Positions 1 to 10,421 of a stretch of DNA of 64,000 nt are shown piece by piece. Below the pieces are notes generated by a model. It was not told the DNA's origin. It ran no database searches and was given only the letters and a program-made list of their open reading frames with translations. Numbering within the stretch: position 1 is the stretch's first letter; each line of letters begins with the position of its first letter. The position numbers and the translations under genes were made by a program. The DNA lies in assembly GCA_029834535.1 (NCBI GenBank), contig JAQMWT010000119.1, forward strand, positions 81,792-145,791. The letters run 5' to 3'. The DNA comes from Chrysophaeum taylorii (lineage: Eukaryota; Sar; Pelagophyceae; Pelagomonadales; Pelagomonadaceae).

Positions 1-57
1 CACGCCTAAGACTGCACGCAGTCTCTACCATGTACCCGGAGAGGGTGAAATCTCTCC
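1..57 (+). repeat. 3' end of the 5' LTR of the copia-type element
   Basis: The first 58 bases match 19645-19702 with one mismatch and then diverge abruptly, ending in ...CTCTCCA. Typical LTRs end in CA, and a primer site follows at once. The rest of the LTR lies before the window. Confidence 0.6.
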
Positions 58-76
58 AGGTTATGGGCCCAGATGC
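55..76 (+). promoter_or_regulatory. Primer binding site, half-tRNA(iMet) type
   Basis: The bases GGTTATGGGCCCAG are complementary to the anticodon stem-loop of initiator tRNA-Met (CTGGGCCCATAACC). Drosophila copia and some algal copia elements prime from a tRNA-iMet half-molecule in this way. The position directly after the LTR end fits. Confidence 0.6.
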
Positions 77-542
77 GTAGGTGTGTCAGCCCAACTGTGT
101 TGTACGTTTAAATCGAATGATCAATTTACGCCTGATCACGAGTACAATGCGACAATGTGTTTGGCGGTGGTCTACTGTACATATTTGTTGTGTGACGGTA
201 TGTGCCCACCAGTTAAATTGGTTTGTGACCGAGTTGGTTCGGTCACTGGCCACATGCACTCGCATAACCAATAAAATAAAAATTTTTCCTATACAAGCCG
301 CGGAAACTTGTACGGGGCTTTACTTCCATTCCCCAACAAAAGACTGATTGCTCGAGAACTAATCCATTCTTCAGTCTCAAGTCACCTTGTTTTAAATAGC
401 ATGTTGATTTGTTTGGTCTTGTCAATAAGCCCACGTTTAAAATAGCGTACTGTACATAGAACCCGCACTTGAGAAACCCTTCATTCTTATGTGTCGAATC
501 TGTCTATCAATCCTCTAACCTATCCCTTAATAGGTCGCAATC

Positions 543-977
543 ATGTCAAAACAAAAAACAGTATCTACCACGGATATCTACAAACAAGAACAAATCCTTG
601 ATAAAATTAACGCAGGATTGCGTTTCCAAGATAATTCAACCAAGGTGAACTTGCAAATTGAAGCGCTTCGAAGGCATATGACAAGTCCATATGTGGACGC
701 GTTATTCTGCTTCGATTCATATGGAGCTTACACCCGGAATGCTCCGGAATATAATCAAATCCTTGAACAAGAAGTTGATATCATTTTCGCTCAATGGAAA
801 GCTGAACAAATTAATGATTTAAACTTACCTGATGAAGATGCCCTGCCTGACCATCTTAAAACTTGGCACGTCAACTCGTCGCATCAATTATCAGTTGATG
901 TCCGTAATAAACTTGAACGACTTTACTACCAAGAGTCGTACAACATTATTCGTCCCGAATTAAATGAGGATGTTAAA
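543..977 (+). pseudogene. Copia-type element, first ORF (gag-like, N-terminal part)
   Basis: An ATG at 543 opens an AT-rich reading frame of about 145 residues, rich in Lys, Glu, Asn and Gln with predicted helical character. It has no motif that I recognise. It is cut at about 978 by a repeat insertion, and the protein character resumes at about 1270 (SKLQEANPNP...). The position after LTR and primer site suggests a gag role, but this rests on location only. Confidence 0.45.
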
Positions 978-1268
978 CATACCGGCGTAGGTTGGCACGT
1001 ATTCGCCTCTCGGGCGGGCCGGTTGGCAGCCGGAACGTTCGCAGTGGGACGGGGTATGGCCGGGGGGCGCAGACGGAAGGTTATCGACGAGTTGGTTGTC
1101 AGTCACATCGCGGTCTCCTCGTCGCATGGCGACAAGCTTGATGATCACTCTCCGCCGACCCACCTTTCGGCGCCCCTCGTCTACAGGCCCGTGATTCCGG
1201 ACTGGCTCCTGTCGGTCCGGCCTGGCTCCCATGCTCGGGAGAGGTCCGAAGTTAGTTAGTTAGTTAGT
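978..1268 (-). repeat. Truncated TAAC-ended TIR element inserted in the first copia ORF
   Basis: Read on the minus strand, this starts with (TAAC)n, continues TTCGGACCTCTCCC, and stops near CCTACGCC. The same sequence forms the left part of the TIR element at 12992-13736 and one unit of the array at 21640-22010. It is GC-rich compared with the flanking ORF, which it interrupts. No clear TSD was found. Confidence 0.7.
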
Positions 1269-2543
1269 AAATTGCAGGAAGCGAATCCCAATCCTTCCAC
1301 CGACTCTAAAATGGTACAGGAGGAAATGAAAAGCTTATTGAGTACCCTTTGGACAACCGCTTCTCAAGCTTCGACACAGTCCTTAGATCCTGATGAAGCC
1401 ACCCAAGTTCATCTCTACGTATCTCGAGTTGATGCTATGTCCAATACAATATCGAACCTCTTGGAAGCCGATAAGGAATCTCTTGTTTCAGAAGAAAAGT
1501 ATCAAACTGAAACATCTGCTCCTGAAGCGTCCCCCAGTGATGCGGAGCAGAAGGGGACTGCTGATACAGAGAAAATGTTCCACACTTTCCTGTCCATTAA
1601 AGATGATGAAATCGATAACATCCCGCAACCGCTATTGCAGCACATAAACGCTAAAGCTCAGAATGCTATTGTTCGTCGTCAAGCTCGGGAAACTTCTTCG
1701 CACTCTGAGCTCCCCAGTAATTTAACCAACGAAGATGGTACAGATCCCCCTGTGTTGCTACCAAAATTAAATACTGGTTTTACACTCGTCGTTGTGCCTT
1801 CCGAACAAACGCAATGTTTCATGACACAGTACGTGTTTGGTCAAAGCTCAACACATGCCTGTTATGCAACAATGCTTAAACTGTACAACGAGTGCAATTT
1901 GCCGCTAATGACTGCGCCAGGATATGCTGACACATGTGCTTCTCAAAATGCAATTAACTTTTAACGTTATGCTGATCCTATCCACATCGTCAAGCTACCC
2001 GAGTCGTTATCACCTGCTATCCAGACTGCTACGGATACGCAGAGAATCACACATGCTATGATTATAAGGACCGTCATTCCTGCTCTGCCAAAGCATCCAA
2101 ATGTGGGATATGTAAAGCTAGACGTTGCGCTTTTTCGACCCAAGCAAAACGACCATAACGATCCCGATCTGCACATCATCAGTATGACTCAATGGGGAGA
2201 AGAGAAACTTGGTATACACCTTTATGGAGTTGAATTTAAAGGACAATCATCTATCCAGAGTAAAATTGATAAAATTGATGATAATGTCAAGATTACTTTG
2301 TTTAGACTCAGTAACCTGTTGCCAACTCTACCAGTTTACTCGCTACAACAAGCAAAAGCGCGTAAAATGGAGCTTCGCTCACTACAGTTCAGACTATGTG
2401 CTTTTAATGAACAACGCGAAATGCTCAAACTATATTCCACCCTCATGGAACGAGCAATTTACGTCCCATGGCTTAAAACCATCCTGGTGTCAATGCATTC
2501 GCAGCTGCCTTACATACGCAAGCATTTCCCACCTCCTGTATGA
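1269..2543 (+). pseudogene. Copia-type element, gag-like ORF continued
   Basis: The frame continues from the interrupted first ORF. It is open from about 1269 to a TAA at 1962-1964, stays in the same frame, and is open again to a TGA at 2541-2543. The first part is acidic and Ser/Thr-rich. The second is more globular, with a stretch resembling a folded domain (MIIRTVIPALPKHPNVGY). I see no zinc knuckle or aspartic protease motif. It could be gag, or a lineage-specific ORF carried by the element. Confidence 0.4.
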
Positions 2544-2667
2544 CGCAAGGTTACAACACGTTTGCTCCACACAGTAACTTCATCTCCTAGCCCACGAATA
2601 CCTACAGTAGCTTTACTTTGCTCTGGGATGTCCACTCCTGCATTCTTGGCTTGCGCTTCTAAATGAC

Positions 2668-3621
2668 TTGCAAATCAACATCAACGTTAAAGTTCTTGTT
2701 GAGAGCGACGACAATATCACGCACATGCTACGAAGACGTTTTGGTAATTCCATCGAAGTTTTCCTATCCTTACCTAAGTTTTTGACATATCTCCATCGAG
2801 CATCGGACGCTGAACGCGCACGATATTACACCGATATAGTGGAACTGACATCACCATGCACAAATCGCAACATAGTCAATGGGAGATCCATTTCCACCTT
2901 CGAGCGTGATATGGATGTTTCCTTGTTTCCAAGTGCTCTAAGTGTACTTGAGCTTTTAAAGCCGCTTGTTCTCTTCATGGAAATGACCCCACCACACTCC
3001 GCATCATACGAAGATCATATACGAGTTGCCAATCTCATCTTCTCAACGATGCACTATACGGTGGACATATGTGACCGATTTCCATGCTATTTATGTGGAG
3101 ATTATCAAGCCAGAGAAAGATGGATCCTCGTCGCACGCAAATATAACACCGGCCCTCTTGATCTGCGTTCATGGCCTAATAAACGAGTCACTTCCTTTCT
3201 GGATATTCAGACCACGCTAACTCCATCAGTCGCAAGTTAATAGTCGCCGAACCTTGGACACAGGTCTTTCCTGACATACCATTTGTGTCCACACCTAAAA
3301 CCTACAATGTTTTCAGTCGTACAGGATCCGTGCGCTTAACTGTGACTGAGCTTGAAACCTTAACTATGCTGTTCCTTCGTCTGCACTCTAATAAAACAGT
3401 CGAACATCCCAGTCAAGATGATATGGAGGGCATTTCTAACTTTCCCCTGGGATTCTTGACTAATTCAAGAAAACCAATTGCTTGCATGAGATCCCCTATT
3501 GAACTCAAAGCATTTGTGCTCCTCTATAATATTATGGGACGATTATTCCCTAAATCCATCACATTACCTGTGTCCTTTCGTATTACAACTATCGAATCTA
3601 ACCAACCATCTCACAGATCCT
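2668..3621 (+). pseudogene. Copia-type element, further ORFs before the HLE-A insertion
   Basis: Two reading frames (2668-3240 and 3285-3621) continue the AT-rich coding character in different frames, so at least one frameshift lies between them. The second frame ends abruptly at the HLE insertion at 3622. It resumes in frame after the insertion: SHRSL continues as FLNKSSTSSI across 3621/4688. No recognised domain is present. Confidence 0.4.
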
Positions 3622-4687
3622 TACTACTAATCGACAGACGTTTGTCTGTTTGTTTGTTTGTCTTTAAATGTCGACTGCTAAGAGGGGGGTGTGTGTGGTG
3701 AGCATGAAGGATGTGGGTGGGTTTGTGGGGTTAGTTTGTTTGTCCCATTTAGGGTAAGGATCAGATAGGCCCGCGAGCCAGCCATTGATCCTCCAAGCCG
3801 TCTACGGCGACCTTGCAGACTGTTTCCACGACCCGCGACGGCTCTTTCAGCGCGCCATTCTCACGCCCCGTCGAAACGATGTTGTCGATGCTGACAACGC
3901 GCGCATCGCCGCGGCCTTTTTTTCCTGGAGACGAGGCGTCGGAGTTCTTTTCAGCCGACTAGGTTGGGTCAGAAGACGACGCCTCGCTCTTTAAAGTCGA
4001 GTTTTCAACTCCCTGACAACCAACGGCATGCTGACTTTGATCGCGAGCTTAAAGTCTTCGCAACCTCGACCCGTCGCACGGCCACTGCAACGGTACCAGA
4101 TACGTGATCGATCGTGTCGTGTCACCGAGGCTCCTCCAACCTGTATCCCTTAAGGCCCGCCGACGCCAAACGATCAACAAGAGCCAGGGCCAGACGCCCC
4201 GCGAGGTCGGCGTCCTCTTGCCCCCAAGCCCGTCTTCTGTCACGTCCAGCTCTACGTGGCTCTCTGTCGATCGGCAGCCCCGAGAATATGCTCTTCTGAG
4301 TCGACGACTCCACCCTACCCCACACGCGCTGCGCAATACTGATAAGCCCCCTCCCGGCGTCTACACGCGCACTGTAGGTGAACTTACTGGGACCAGGTGA
4401 ACTTACTGGAACCAGGTGGACTTACGGAGGTTAGAGATTGGGACTAGGTGAAATTAGTGACCAGGCGAACTTACTGGGACCAAGTGAACTTACTGGGTTT
4501 TTTAGAGTAAACTCAAAGGTTAGCGGCGTGTGCGGATCAAAGCAGCTTAGATTGGCGAGGGTGAGAGGGACGAGTTAAAAGGAGAGGGGTGAGTGGATGT
4601 GAGCACGAGTGGGCTTACGCCGAACTTACTGGGGTTAGAGATTGGGACTAGGTGAACTTACTGGCGAACTTACTGGCCTGCACTTGT
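3622..4687 (+). mobile_element. Helitron-like element copy A (non-autonomous)
   Basis: The left end is TACTACTAATCGACAG followed by a TTTG/TCTG microsatellite. The right end is CCTGCACTTGT after a minisatellite of about 20-bp units (GGTGAACTTACTGGGACCA type). Between them is a broken Pif1-like helicase C-terminus of the Helitron type, with RAILTPR near 3850 and INKSQGQT near 4175. Removing the element joins the flanks in frame with no target duplication, as expected for rolling-circle insertion. A 71-bp LINE 3' fragment sits inside it at 3663-3733. Confidence 0.75.
3663..3733 (-). mobile_element. Severely 5'-truncated LINE 3' end inside HLE-A
   Basis: On the plus strand it starts TTTAAATGTCGACTGC. 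It is flanked by an 11-bp duplication GTTTGTTTGTC (3652-3662 and 3734-3744). It is the 3' terminus of the LINE at 5380-10406. Confidence 0.75.
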
Positions 4688-5324
4688 TATTCTTAAATAA
4701 ATCCTCTACTTCATCCATCATTTACATCACTGGTGGAAGACATACGGGCGGAGACATAACAGTTTCTAACTCTTCTTCTAATACCAGGCACACATAAATG
4801 CTTTTGGCGAAACCTACGCCCTTTTAACACACGATGCCGGAATCGATAAGACTGCTTCTCTCGAACCAGTAACCGGTTTTCTTTGGCTTTGCCAAGCATA
4901 CCATCATAATGAAAATCAAGACACACGTCCTCTAGTACAAGCACTGGTTTCATATACTTCTCCTGTATTTCACGATTCTTTTGTCTTCTACCCTCAGGAA
5001 AATCGTCTTGAATTTATCGACAAAATATTTGCTTTAAGTGACATGCATTTGTCCCAAAGCAGATATTTGGGCTTTATAACATCAAGCGATAGGAAGATGG
5101 GTGCCAAAGTTCACTCTATATATACTCCCACTCCTACCATTCGTGGATTTGCTAATATGCTCGTGTACGATCCACGACTCGATCGCATCCGACACTACTC
5201 AACTCGCGAATTGGCACGCGCCAATAACTTCACAGCGTACCAAATCAATTTTCTTTTGTCTTTGTCTCCTGACCTATGCGGTGATATCATCGCAAATGCT
5301 ATTCCAGCTGGAACATATCATCTT
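4688..5324 (+). pseudogene. Copia-type element coding segment between HLE-A and HLE-B
   Basis: A frame entering from 3621 ends at a TAA near 4798, and another frame is open from about 4797 to 5324. It contains NAFGETYALLTHDAGIDKT and RYLGFITSSDRKMGAKVHS. At 5324/12810 the reading continues in frame (AGTYHL then TIYKHVCQLVYDL) once the 7.5-kb insertion is removed. No domain was recognised. Confidence 0.45.
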
Positions 5325-5491
5325 AACTACTAATCGACAGATGTTTGTTTGTTTGTTTGTCTGTCTCTGTCTGTCTGTCTTTAAATGTCGACTGCTAAGA
5401 GGGGGGGGTGTGTGTGGGGAGCATGAAGGATGTGGGTGGGTTTGTGGGGTATGAAGGATGTGCTTGACGGGCGGAGATAAGTACGCGGGAC

Positions 5492-8162
5492 CTAGTCGGG
5501 GTCATCGCCGAGGCGTGTTCCAGGCGAAGAGAGGACGGGCCCCGCCCTTAGGTCGTACGCATGCTGCCGCCGGACGTATGTGCGACGAAGGGTGACGTCC
5601 TGCTGGGATCGGGCGGCCTGGGCGGGGTTCCCCGAGGCGGCGACATGGGTGAGGGCGGTGAGGGCACAGCGAGCCCGGCCTAATGCGTTGGCGATCCCCC
5701 ACTCACGGTAGATGCGGCGAGTTTGGGCCGCCTTTGCCTCGGTGAAGTTGGCGCAGCCGCTTGTCACCCAGGTTCGCGCAGCGATGCGCTCTGCGCATGT
5801 TTGGGCGAGAGCGTGGCACGCCGCGCTGGCCTCACCGAAGGCACCAAAGACGAGGCCGGCGACGGTGCCGTAGCTACGTAGCCGCTGTTCGACAGGGCCC
5901 AAGAAGCCAGGCGGTGGTGCTGTACCCGGCTGGGGGATGATGGCGTCGATGCCGCGGGCGTGAGCGAGGTATTCGGAGTGGACTTGCGCTGCGCGCCGAT
6001 CGACAGGCGACGGGTGGGAGGGATGGAGGGCGTGGGCGGTGTACAACGAACCCCAAGCGAGGGTTTTGATGTCGTAGAGTTGCTCCTTGTTGTCGAGCGT
6101 GGTGAGGATGTCTGGGACGACTTGACGTCGGGCGAGATTGCCTCGGTACCGGCCGTAGAGGCGCGTGCGAATGGTAGGGGCGACGACGTCAGCAAAGATG
6201 CCGAAAACCTCGGACAGGGCTGGGATGCCGGCCTCTTTGACGCTGCCGTGGACGCAGTCGAGCTGGCCGTCATGCCAGGTGGTCCGCGCTCCTCCGCGGT
6301 TGACAAGGTTGGCCTGCGTGAGAAGCACCTTGCCGTGAGCGTCGAGAACGACGTCAGTGCCCAGAATGCGAGTGCCCACGAGGCCCAAACAAGCTGGAGA
6401 GGGGTAGCCAAAGTACTGGGCACACATCTCAGCCCAGCAGCGGTTGGGGATTTGAAGGCCAGAGCTGGGCCACGAGCTGATGAACGTGGTCGAGAAGCGA
6501 TCCCATGAGGACGCCGCTACTCGAAGTGCTTCGGTGATGGGAAGGGTGGCCGCAAGGCGCTGGAGTGCAGTGGCCCGAGCTGTCTCGCGCTGGGAGGTTA
6601 GAGCACGCTGGAGTTGGGGTATGAGCACGGGTGTCGAGATGGTGGGGTCGACGAGGACGCCCATGGAGACGAATTCGTGGGAGAGAGGACCGTCGACGAG
6701 ATGAACGTTGGCGGGGTCGCCGGAACCAGCGCCGCCGTGGGAAGCCAGCGTGGTACGGAGATCAGCCCGAAGTCCGTCCCACGCAGTCTCGAGTGCCCGC
6801 CCCAGGCGGCAACCGGATGCGAGGAGGTGGTGCCAACGGTGCAACTCGTTACCTGTGCGAAAAGAAGTGGCACCCAGGACCGAGGCGAGGCGGGGAGGTA
6901 GCCAGGGACCTCCAAGGCACCCGTAGGATCGCGAAGGTCGACGAGGTGTGGGAGGGCCTGGGCCGCCGTGCCAACAAAGGCGGCGGGGCTGAGGTCGGCG
7001 CAGGAGCGAATGCCGCCACCCCCACTTCGAGCAGGAAGACGGAGGCGTTGGAGGACGATGCCGGTGGAGTCAAAAACCTGACGCGGATCTGCGCCAAGTG
7101 CTGTGGCGACGAAGCTGAGGACGGCAACGTCGAAGCGGCGGAGCGCGCTCAAGGCATTGGTGGGGTAGCAGTGTTGCGCGATGTAGTCCATGCGCGGGGC
7201 GATGCAGTAGCGGCCCAACGAGTACATGCAGTGGAGGGAGACGTTCTGGAGCTTGGTGCGAATACGGCTCATGTAGCTCACCTGAGCGTCAACCTCGCGT
7301 TGCAAGGTAGCTTCGACATAGGCATCTCCGGCGTGGCCGGGGAGCCGATGGGCACACCGTAGATTACGAGGCCGTCGGCGACAACGGGGATACCAGCAAG
7401 AGTACGCGTGCCGTCAGGCGCAACTTGGACGTGGTCGTGAACATCGGGGTGGTCGAGAAGCCCCATGCCAAGTGCCGGACAGAACGCCACGCACTTGTCG
7501 AGGCGGAGCTCCTCGCCGCTAGCTTGGATGTCGCGGGCGTACTGCAGGAGGGCGTCGACAACCTCACGAGGGGAACCAGAGATGACGCCGTCGTCCATGC
7601 CAAATCGGGCGTAGCCGGCACATGAACGTAAGCGGGTGTCAAGGGCCTGAGCGGCGTCATGCGTTGCCAGACAGTACGCCGGTGGATAGGTGGGGTCGCC
7701 TTGCTGGCCGCCTTCTTGAGAGTCGAAGGGGGCGCGATCGAGGCCGGTGGGGCCGTGGAGGGCCACCCAGGATGCCGGCCGCAATTGCTTGAACATAAAG
7801 TGGCCAAAGGCACGCAGCTTAGCGTTGGCGTGGTTTGCGAGTTTGTCCACGACGGTTCGGCGCTTGAGCTCGTTGAAGGCGTTGCGTTTGTCCAGCTTGA
7901 TGATGACCTGGTCGGGGTACTGCTCCGCGTGGGTGCGGACGCCAAAGACGAGGCGCGAGGGGCCGCCCTTGACCCCGACGGCAACGTTGATCGGGTACAG
8001 TGCCTCAGAGAGCTCGGAGTGGAGGCTACGCACAAGGCACCGTCCAGTGGCACGGCGGCGGACGGTGCCAATGCCGATAGGTCGAACGTCAGGTGCTTGG
8101 TTAGCGTCAGCGGCGCGTCGTTTTACCAACGGAATGAGGGTTACCGTGGTGGTGATGAAGTC
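5492..8162 (-). pseudogene. LINE polyprotein: reverse transcriptase and C-terminal domain
   Basis: Read on the minus strand from 8162, the RT core shows VRPIGIGTVRRRATGRC, KLDKRNAFNELKRR, a QQGDP box, and GMDDG in place of the usual (F/Y)xDD. A frame change follows near 7290 and another near 6850. The last frame (6844-5492) contains LYDIKTLAWG, followed by an RAAQVHSEYLAHARGID segment and a conserved-looking GPVEQRLRSYG...GAFGEAS region. The RT class belongs to non-LTR elements with QGDP and xxDD boxes. The DIKT segment resembles a PD-(D/E)XK nuclease core, which is inference. Two frameshifts make this copy inactive. Confidence 0.7.
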
Positions 8163-8164
8163 CT

Positions 8165-9227
8165 AACTACTAATCGACAGATGTTTGTCTGTCTGTCTGT
8201 TTGTTTGTTTGTCTGTCTGTTTGTCCCTCGATTTAGGGTAAGGATCATGTAGGCGCGAGAGTAAGCATCAGGTAGGCGCGAGAGCCAGAAAGTGATCCTC
8301 CAAGCCGTCTACGGCGACCTCGCAGACTATTTCCACGACCCGCGGCGGCTCTTTCAGCGCGCCATTCTCACGCCCCGTCGAAACGATGTTGTCGATGCGG
8401 ACAACGCGCGCATGACCGCGGCCTTTTTTTCCCGGAGACGAGGCGTCGGAGTTCTTTTCGGCTGACTAGGCTGGGTCGGAAGACGACGCCTCGCTCTTTA
8501 CAGTAGAGTTTTCAACTCCCTGACAACCAACGGCATGCTGACTTTGATCGCGAGCTTAATGTCTTCGCAACCTCGACCCGTCGCACGGCCACTGCAACGG
8601 TACCAGATACATGATCGATCGTGTCGTTGTCACCGAGGCTCCTCCAACCTGTATCCCGTAAGGCCCGCCGACGCCAAACGATCACCAAGAGCCAGGGCCA
8701 GACGCCCCGCGAGGTCGGCGTCCTCTTTCCCAAGCCCGTCTTCTGCCACGTCCAGCTCTACGTGGCTCTCTGTCGATCGGCAACCCCGAGGATATCCTCT
8801 TCTGAGTCGACGACTCCACCCTACCCCACACGTGCTGCGCAATACCGATAAGCCCCCTCCCGGCGTCTACACGCGCACTGTAGGTGAACTTACTGGGACC
8901 AGGTGAACTTACTGGGGTTTGAGATTGGGACTAGGTGAACTAAGTGACCAGGTGAACTTACTGGGACCAAGTGAACTTACTGGGGTTTTTAGAGTGAACG
9001 CAAGGGCTAGCGGCGTGTACGGATCAAAGCAGCTTAGATTGGCGGAGGTGAGAGCGACGAGCTCGAAGGAGAGTGGGGTGAGTGGATGTGAGCACGAGTG
9101 GGCTTACGCCGAACTTACTGGGGTTAGAGATTGGGACTAGGTGAACTTACTGGGACCAGGTGAACTTACTGGGGTTAGAGATTGGGACCAGGTGAACTTA
9201 CTGGCGAACTTACTGGCCTGCACTTGT
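8165..9227 (+). mobile_element. Helitron-like element copy E nested inside the LINE
   Basis: It has the same termini as the other copies, a microsatellite, TCCCTCGATTTAGGG, the helicase remnant and the minisatellite. It splits the LINE coding sequence. The flanks rejoin in frame on the minus strand (PDWY then DFITTTVTLIPLV) apart from one TAG at the junction. There is no LINE fragment in its microsatellite, so it represents the uninterrupted HLE structure. Confidence 0.8.
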
Positions 9228-9966
9228 AATACCAGTCAGGAAGAGCTCCACGAACGAACAAGGTCTCAAGGTTGTCGATTTTGTCCATCGCCGAGCGTGC
9301 CTTGACGTTGCTCGGGAAGGGCTGGGCGAAAACGGAGAGGAATTCATTGCGGCACTGGTCGGGGCCCACACCAGCCTTCGGCCGGAGCGTGCGGTAAGTT
9401 TCACGCAGGGCGACCGAGAGTGTGGCGAGCCCTTGCGGGTGGTTGGGGAAAGTGTGAAGGTCCTCCTTGCGAGCAGGATGTTTGGACACGAGTTGGCGCA
9501 TGACGTCTGGGTGGCATGGGTCGGCGATGCCCAGGCTGGTGAGAATACGGCACGCCCGAGAGAGGTCGCCAGATTCAGCGAGTCGCAATGCACGAAGTGC
9601 GTCCGCGTCATCGTCGGGGGCCGCCCGTGAGCGTACATGGGAGCGCACGCGAGTCACGTCGTGGAGGTAGCCGTCAATGAGGAGGTCGTAACGCCCTGCG
9701 GCGAAGGCTGTAAAGCGGTCAGTGAGCACGTCGGGCCGACGGGCGCCGCCTCGTGGTGCTCGCCGAAGAAGTAGGCTGTGAAGGCTCATGTACCAAAGGA
9801 GGGCACGGTCACGAGCGTTATCGGAAGTGGCGTCTTCAAACCATGAACACACCTCGGCCATTGCGCTCGCCCATGCCTCGCGGAATTGGGCGGGAATGGT
9901 GCGAATGCAAGAGCACGGCGATATAATGAGGTCTTTGATGGAGACCTCGTCGATCGCAGAGCGCAA
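9228..9966 (-). pseudogene. LINE polyprotein, N-terminal part before RT
   Basis: This minus-strand frame of about 245 residues is separated from the RT by HLE-E. It contains DALRALRLAESGDLSRACRI and PKAGVGPDQCRNEFLSVF, a helical pre-RT region as seen before RT motif 1 in several non-LTR elements. No ATG was found at the left edge of the frame. The frame is open further upstream into the Pro-rich tract. No apurinic endonuclease domain was seen. Confidence 0.6.
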
Positions 9967-9971
9967 ATCGC

Positions 9972-10406
9972 TCAGGTCACGTGGACGGCGTGTCGGGAGG
10001 GAGGGGGCTGGCCCGGTTGACGTAGGGTGGGCGGGGGCAACAGACGGTGGCGCCGAATGTGACCGAGGCCCAATGGGAGAAATGCCAGGAGACGCGCTCG
10101 TGGGGGCTGCAGCCGTGACAGGGGTGTTGCGGTGGCTGGTGGCAGGGGCAGGGGCGCGGCGGTTGCCGGCGGCAGCGGCGGGAGTGGAGGAGGTGCTAGT
10201 AGTGGGGGTGGTCCGGGTGCCAGCGGCAGGGGTGTGGCGGCTGGCTGTGGCATTCGCAGTGCGGTTGCCAGACGCAGTGGTGCGGCGGTTGCCAGCGGGA
10301 GGGGTGGTAGGGGTGTTGCGGGTGCCAGTGGATCGCGTGCGGGAGCCAATGTGGGAGAGGCGGGCGGCACGGGCAGCTTGAGCAGCGTGGGCGGCAGCGC
10401 GATGGG
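9972..10406 (-). other. LINE 5' region, Pro/Ala-rich low complexity
   Basis: GGTGGC-type imperfect repeats give Pro-, Ala- or His-rich translations in all minus frames. It lies between the TSD boundary and the first recognisable coding part. It is either the N-terminus of the polyprotein or the 5' UTR. Confidence 0.45.
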
Positions 10407-10421
10407 CTCTGTCTGTCTGTC

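Larger units (their letters stand above)
5380..10406 (-). mobile_element. Non-LTR (LINE-type) retrotransposon, nearly complete, interrupted by HLE-E
   Basis: It is flanked by the direct repeat CTCTGTCTGTCTGTC (5365-5379 and 10407-10421), so both ends are defined. Without the nested HLE (8165-9227) it is about 4 kb. On the minus strand it holds a Pro-rich 5' region, an N-terminal coding part, an RT domain and a long C-terminal domain. Its 3' terminus is ...GCAGTCGACATTTAAA. That terminus is confirmed independently by the copies at 38353 and 54969, which have their own TSDs. Confidence 0.85.

Noticed and set aside
3785-4400. Pif1-helicase pieces read as separate host genes
   Set aside because: The same fragments with the same breaks recur in six Helitron-like copies, so they are transposon remnants.
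5326-5345. ACTACTAATCGACAG taken as the LINE 3' terminus
   Set aside because: LINE copies at 38353 and 54969 with clean target duplications end at TTTAAA and lack it. Helitron-like copies C and E have it without any LINE.
8880-9226. Short repeated units resembling a CRISPR array
   Set aside because: The units are contiguous degenerate minisatellite copies without unique spacers, and they occur at the same place in every Helitron-like copy.
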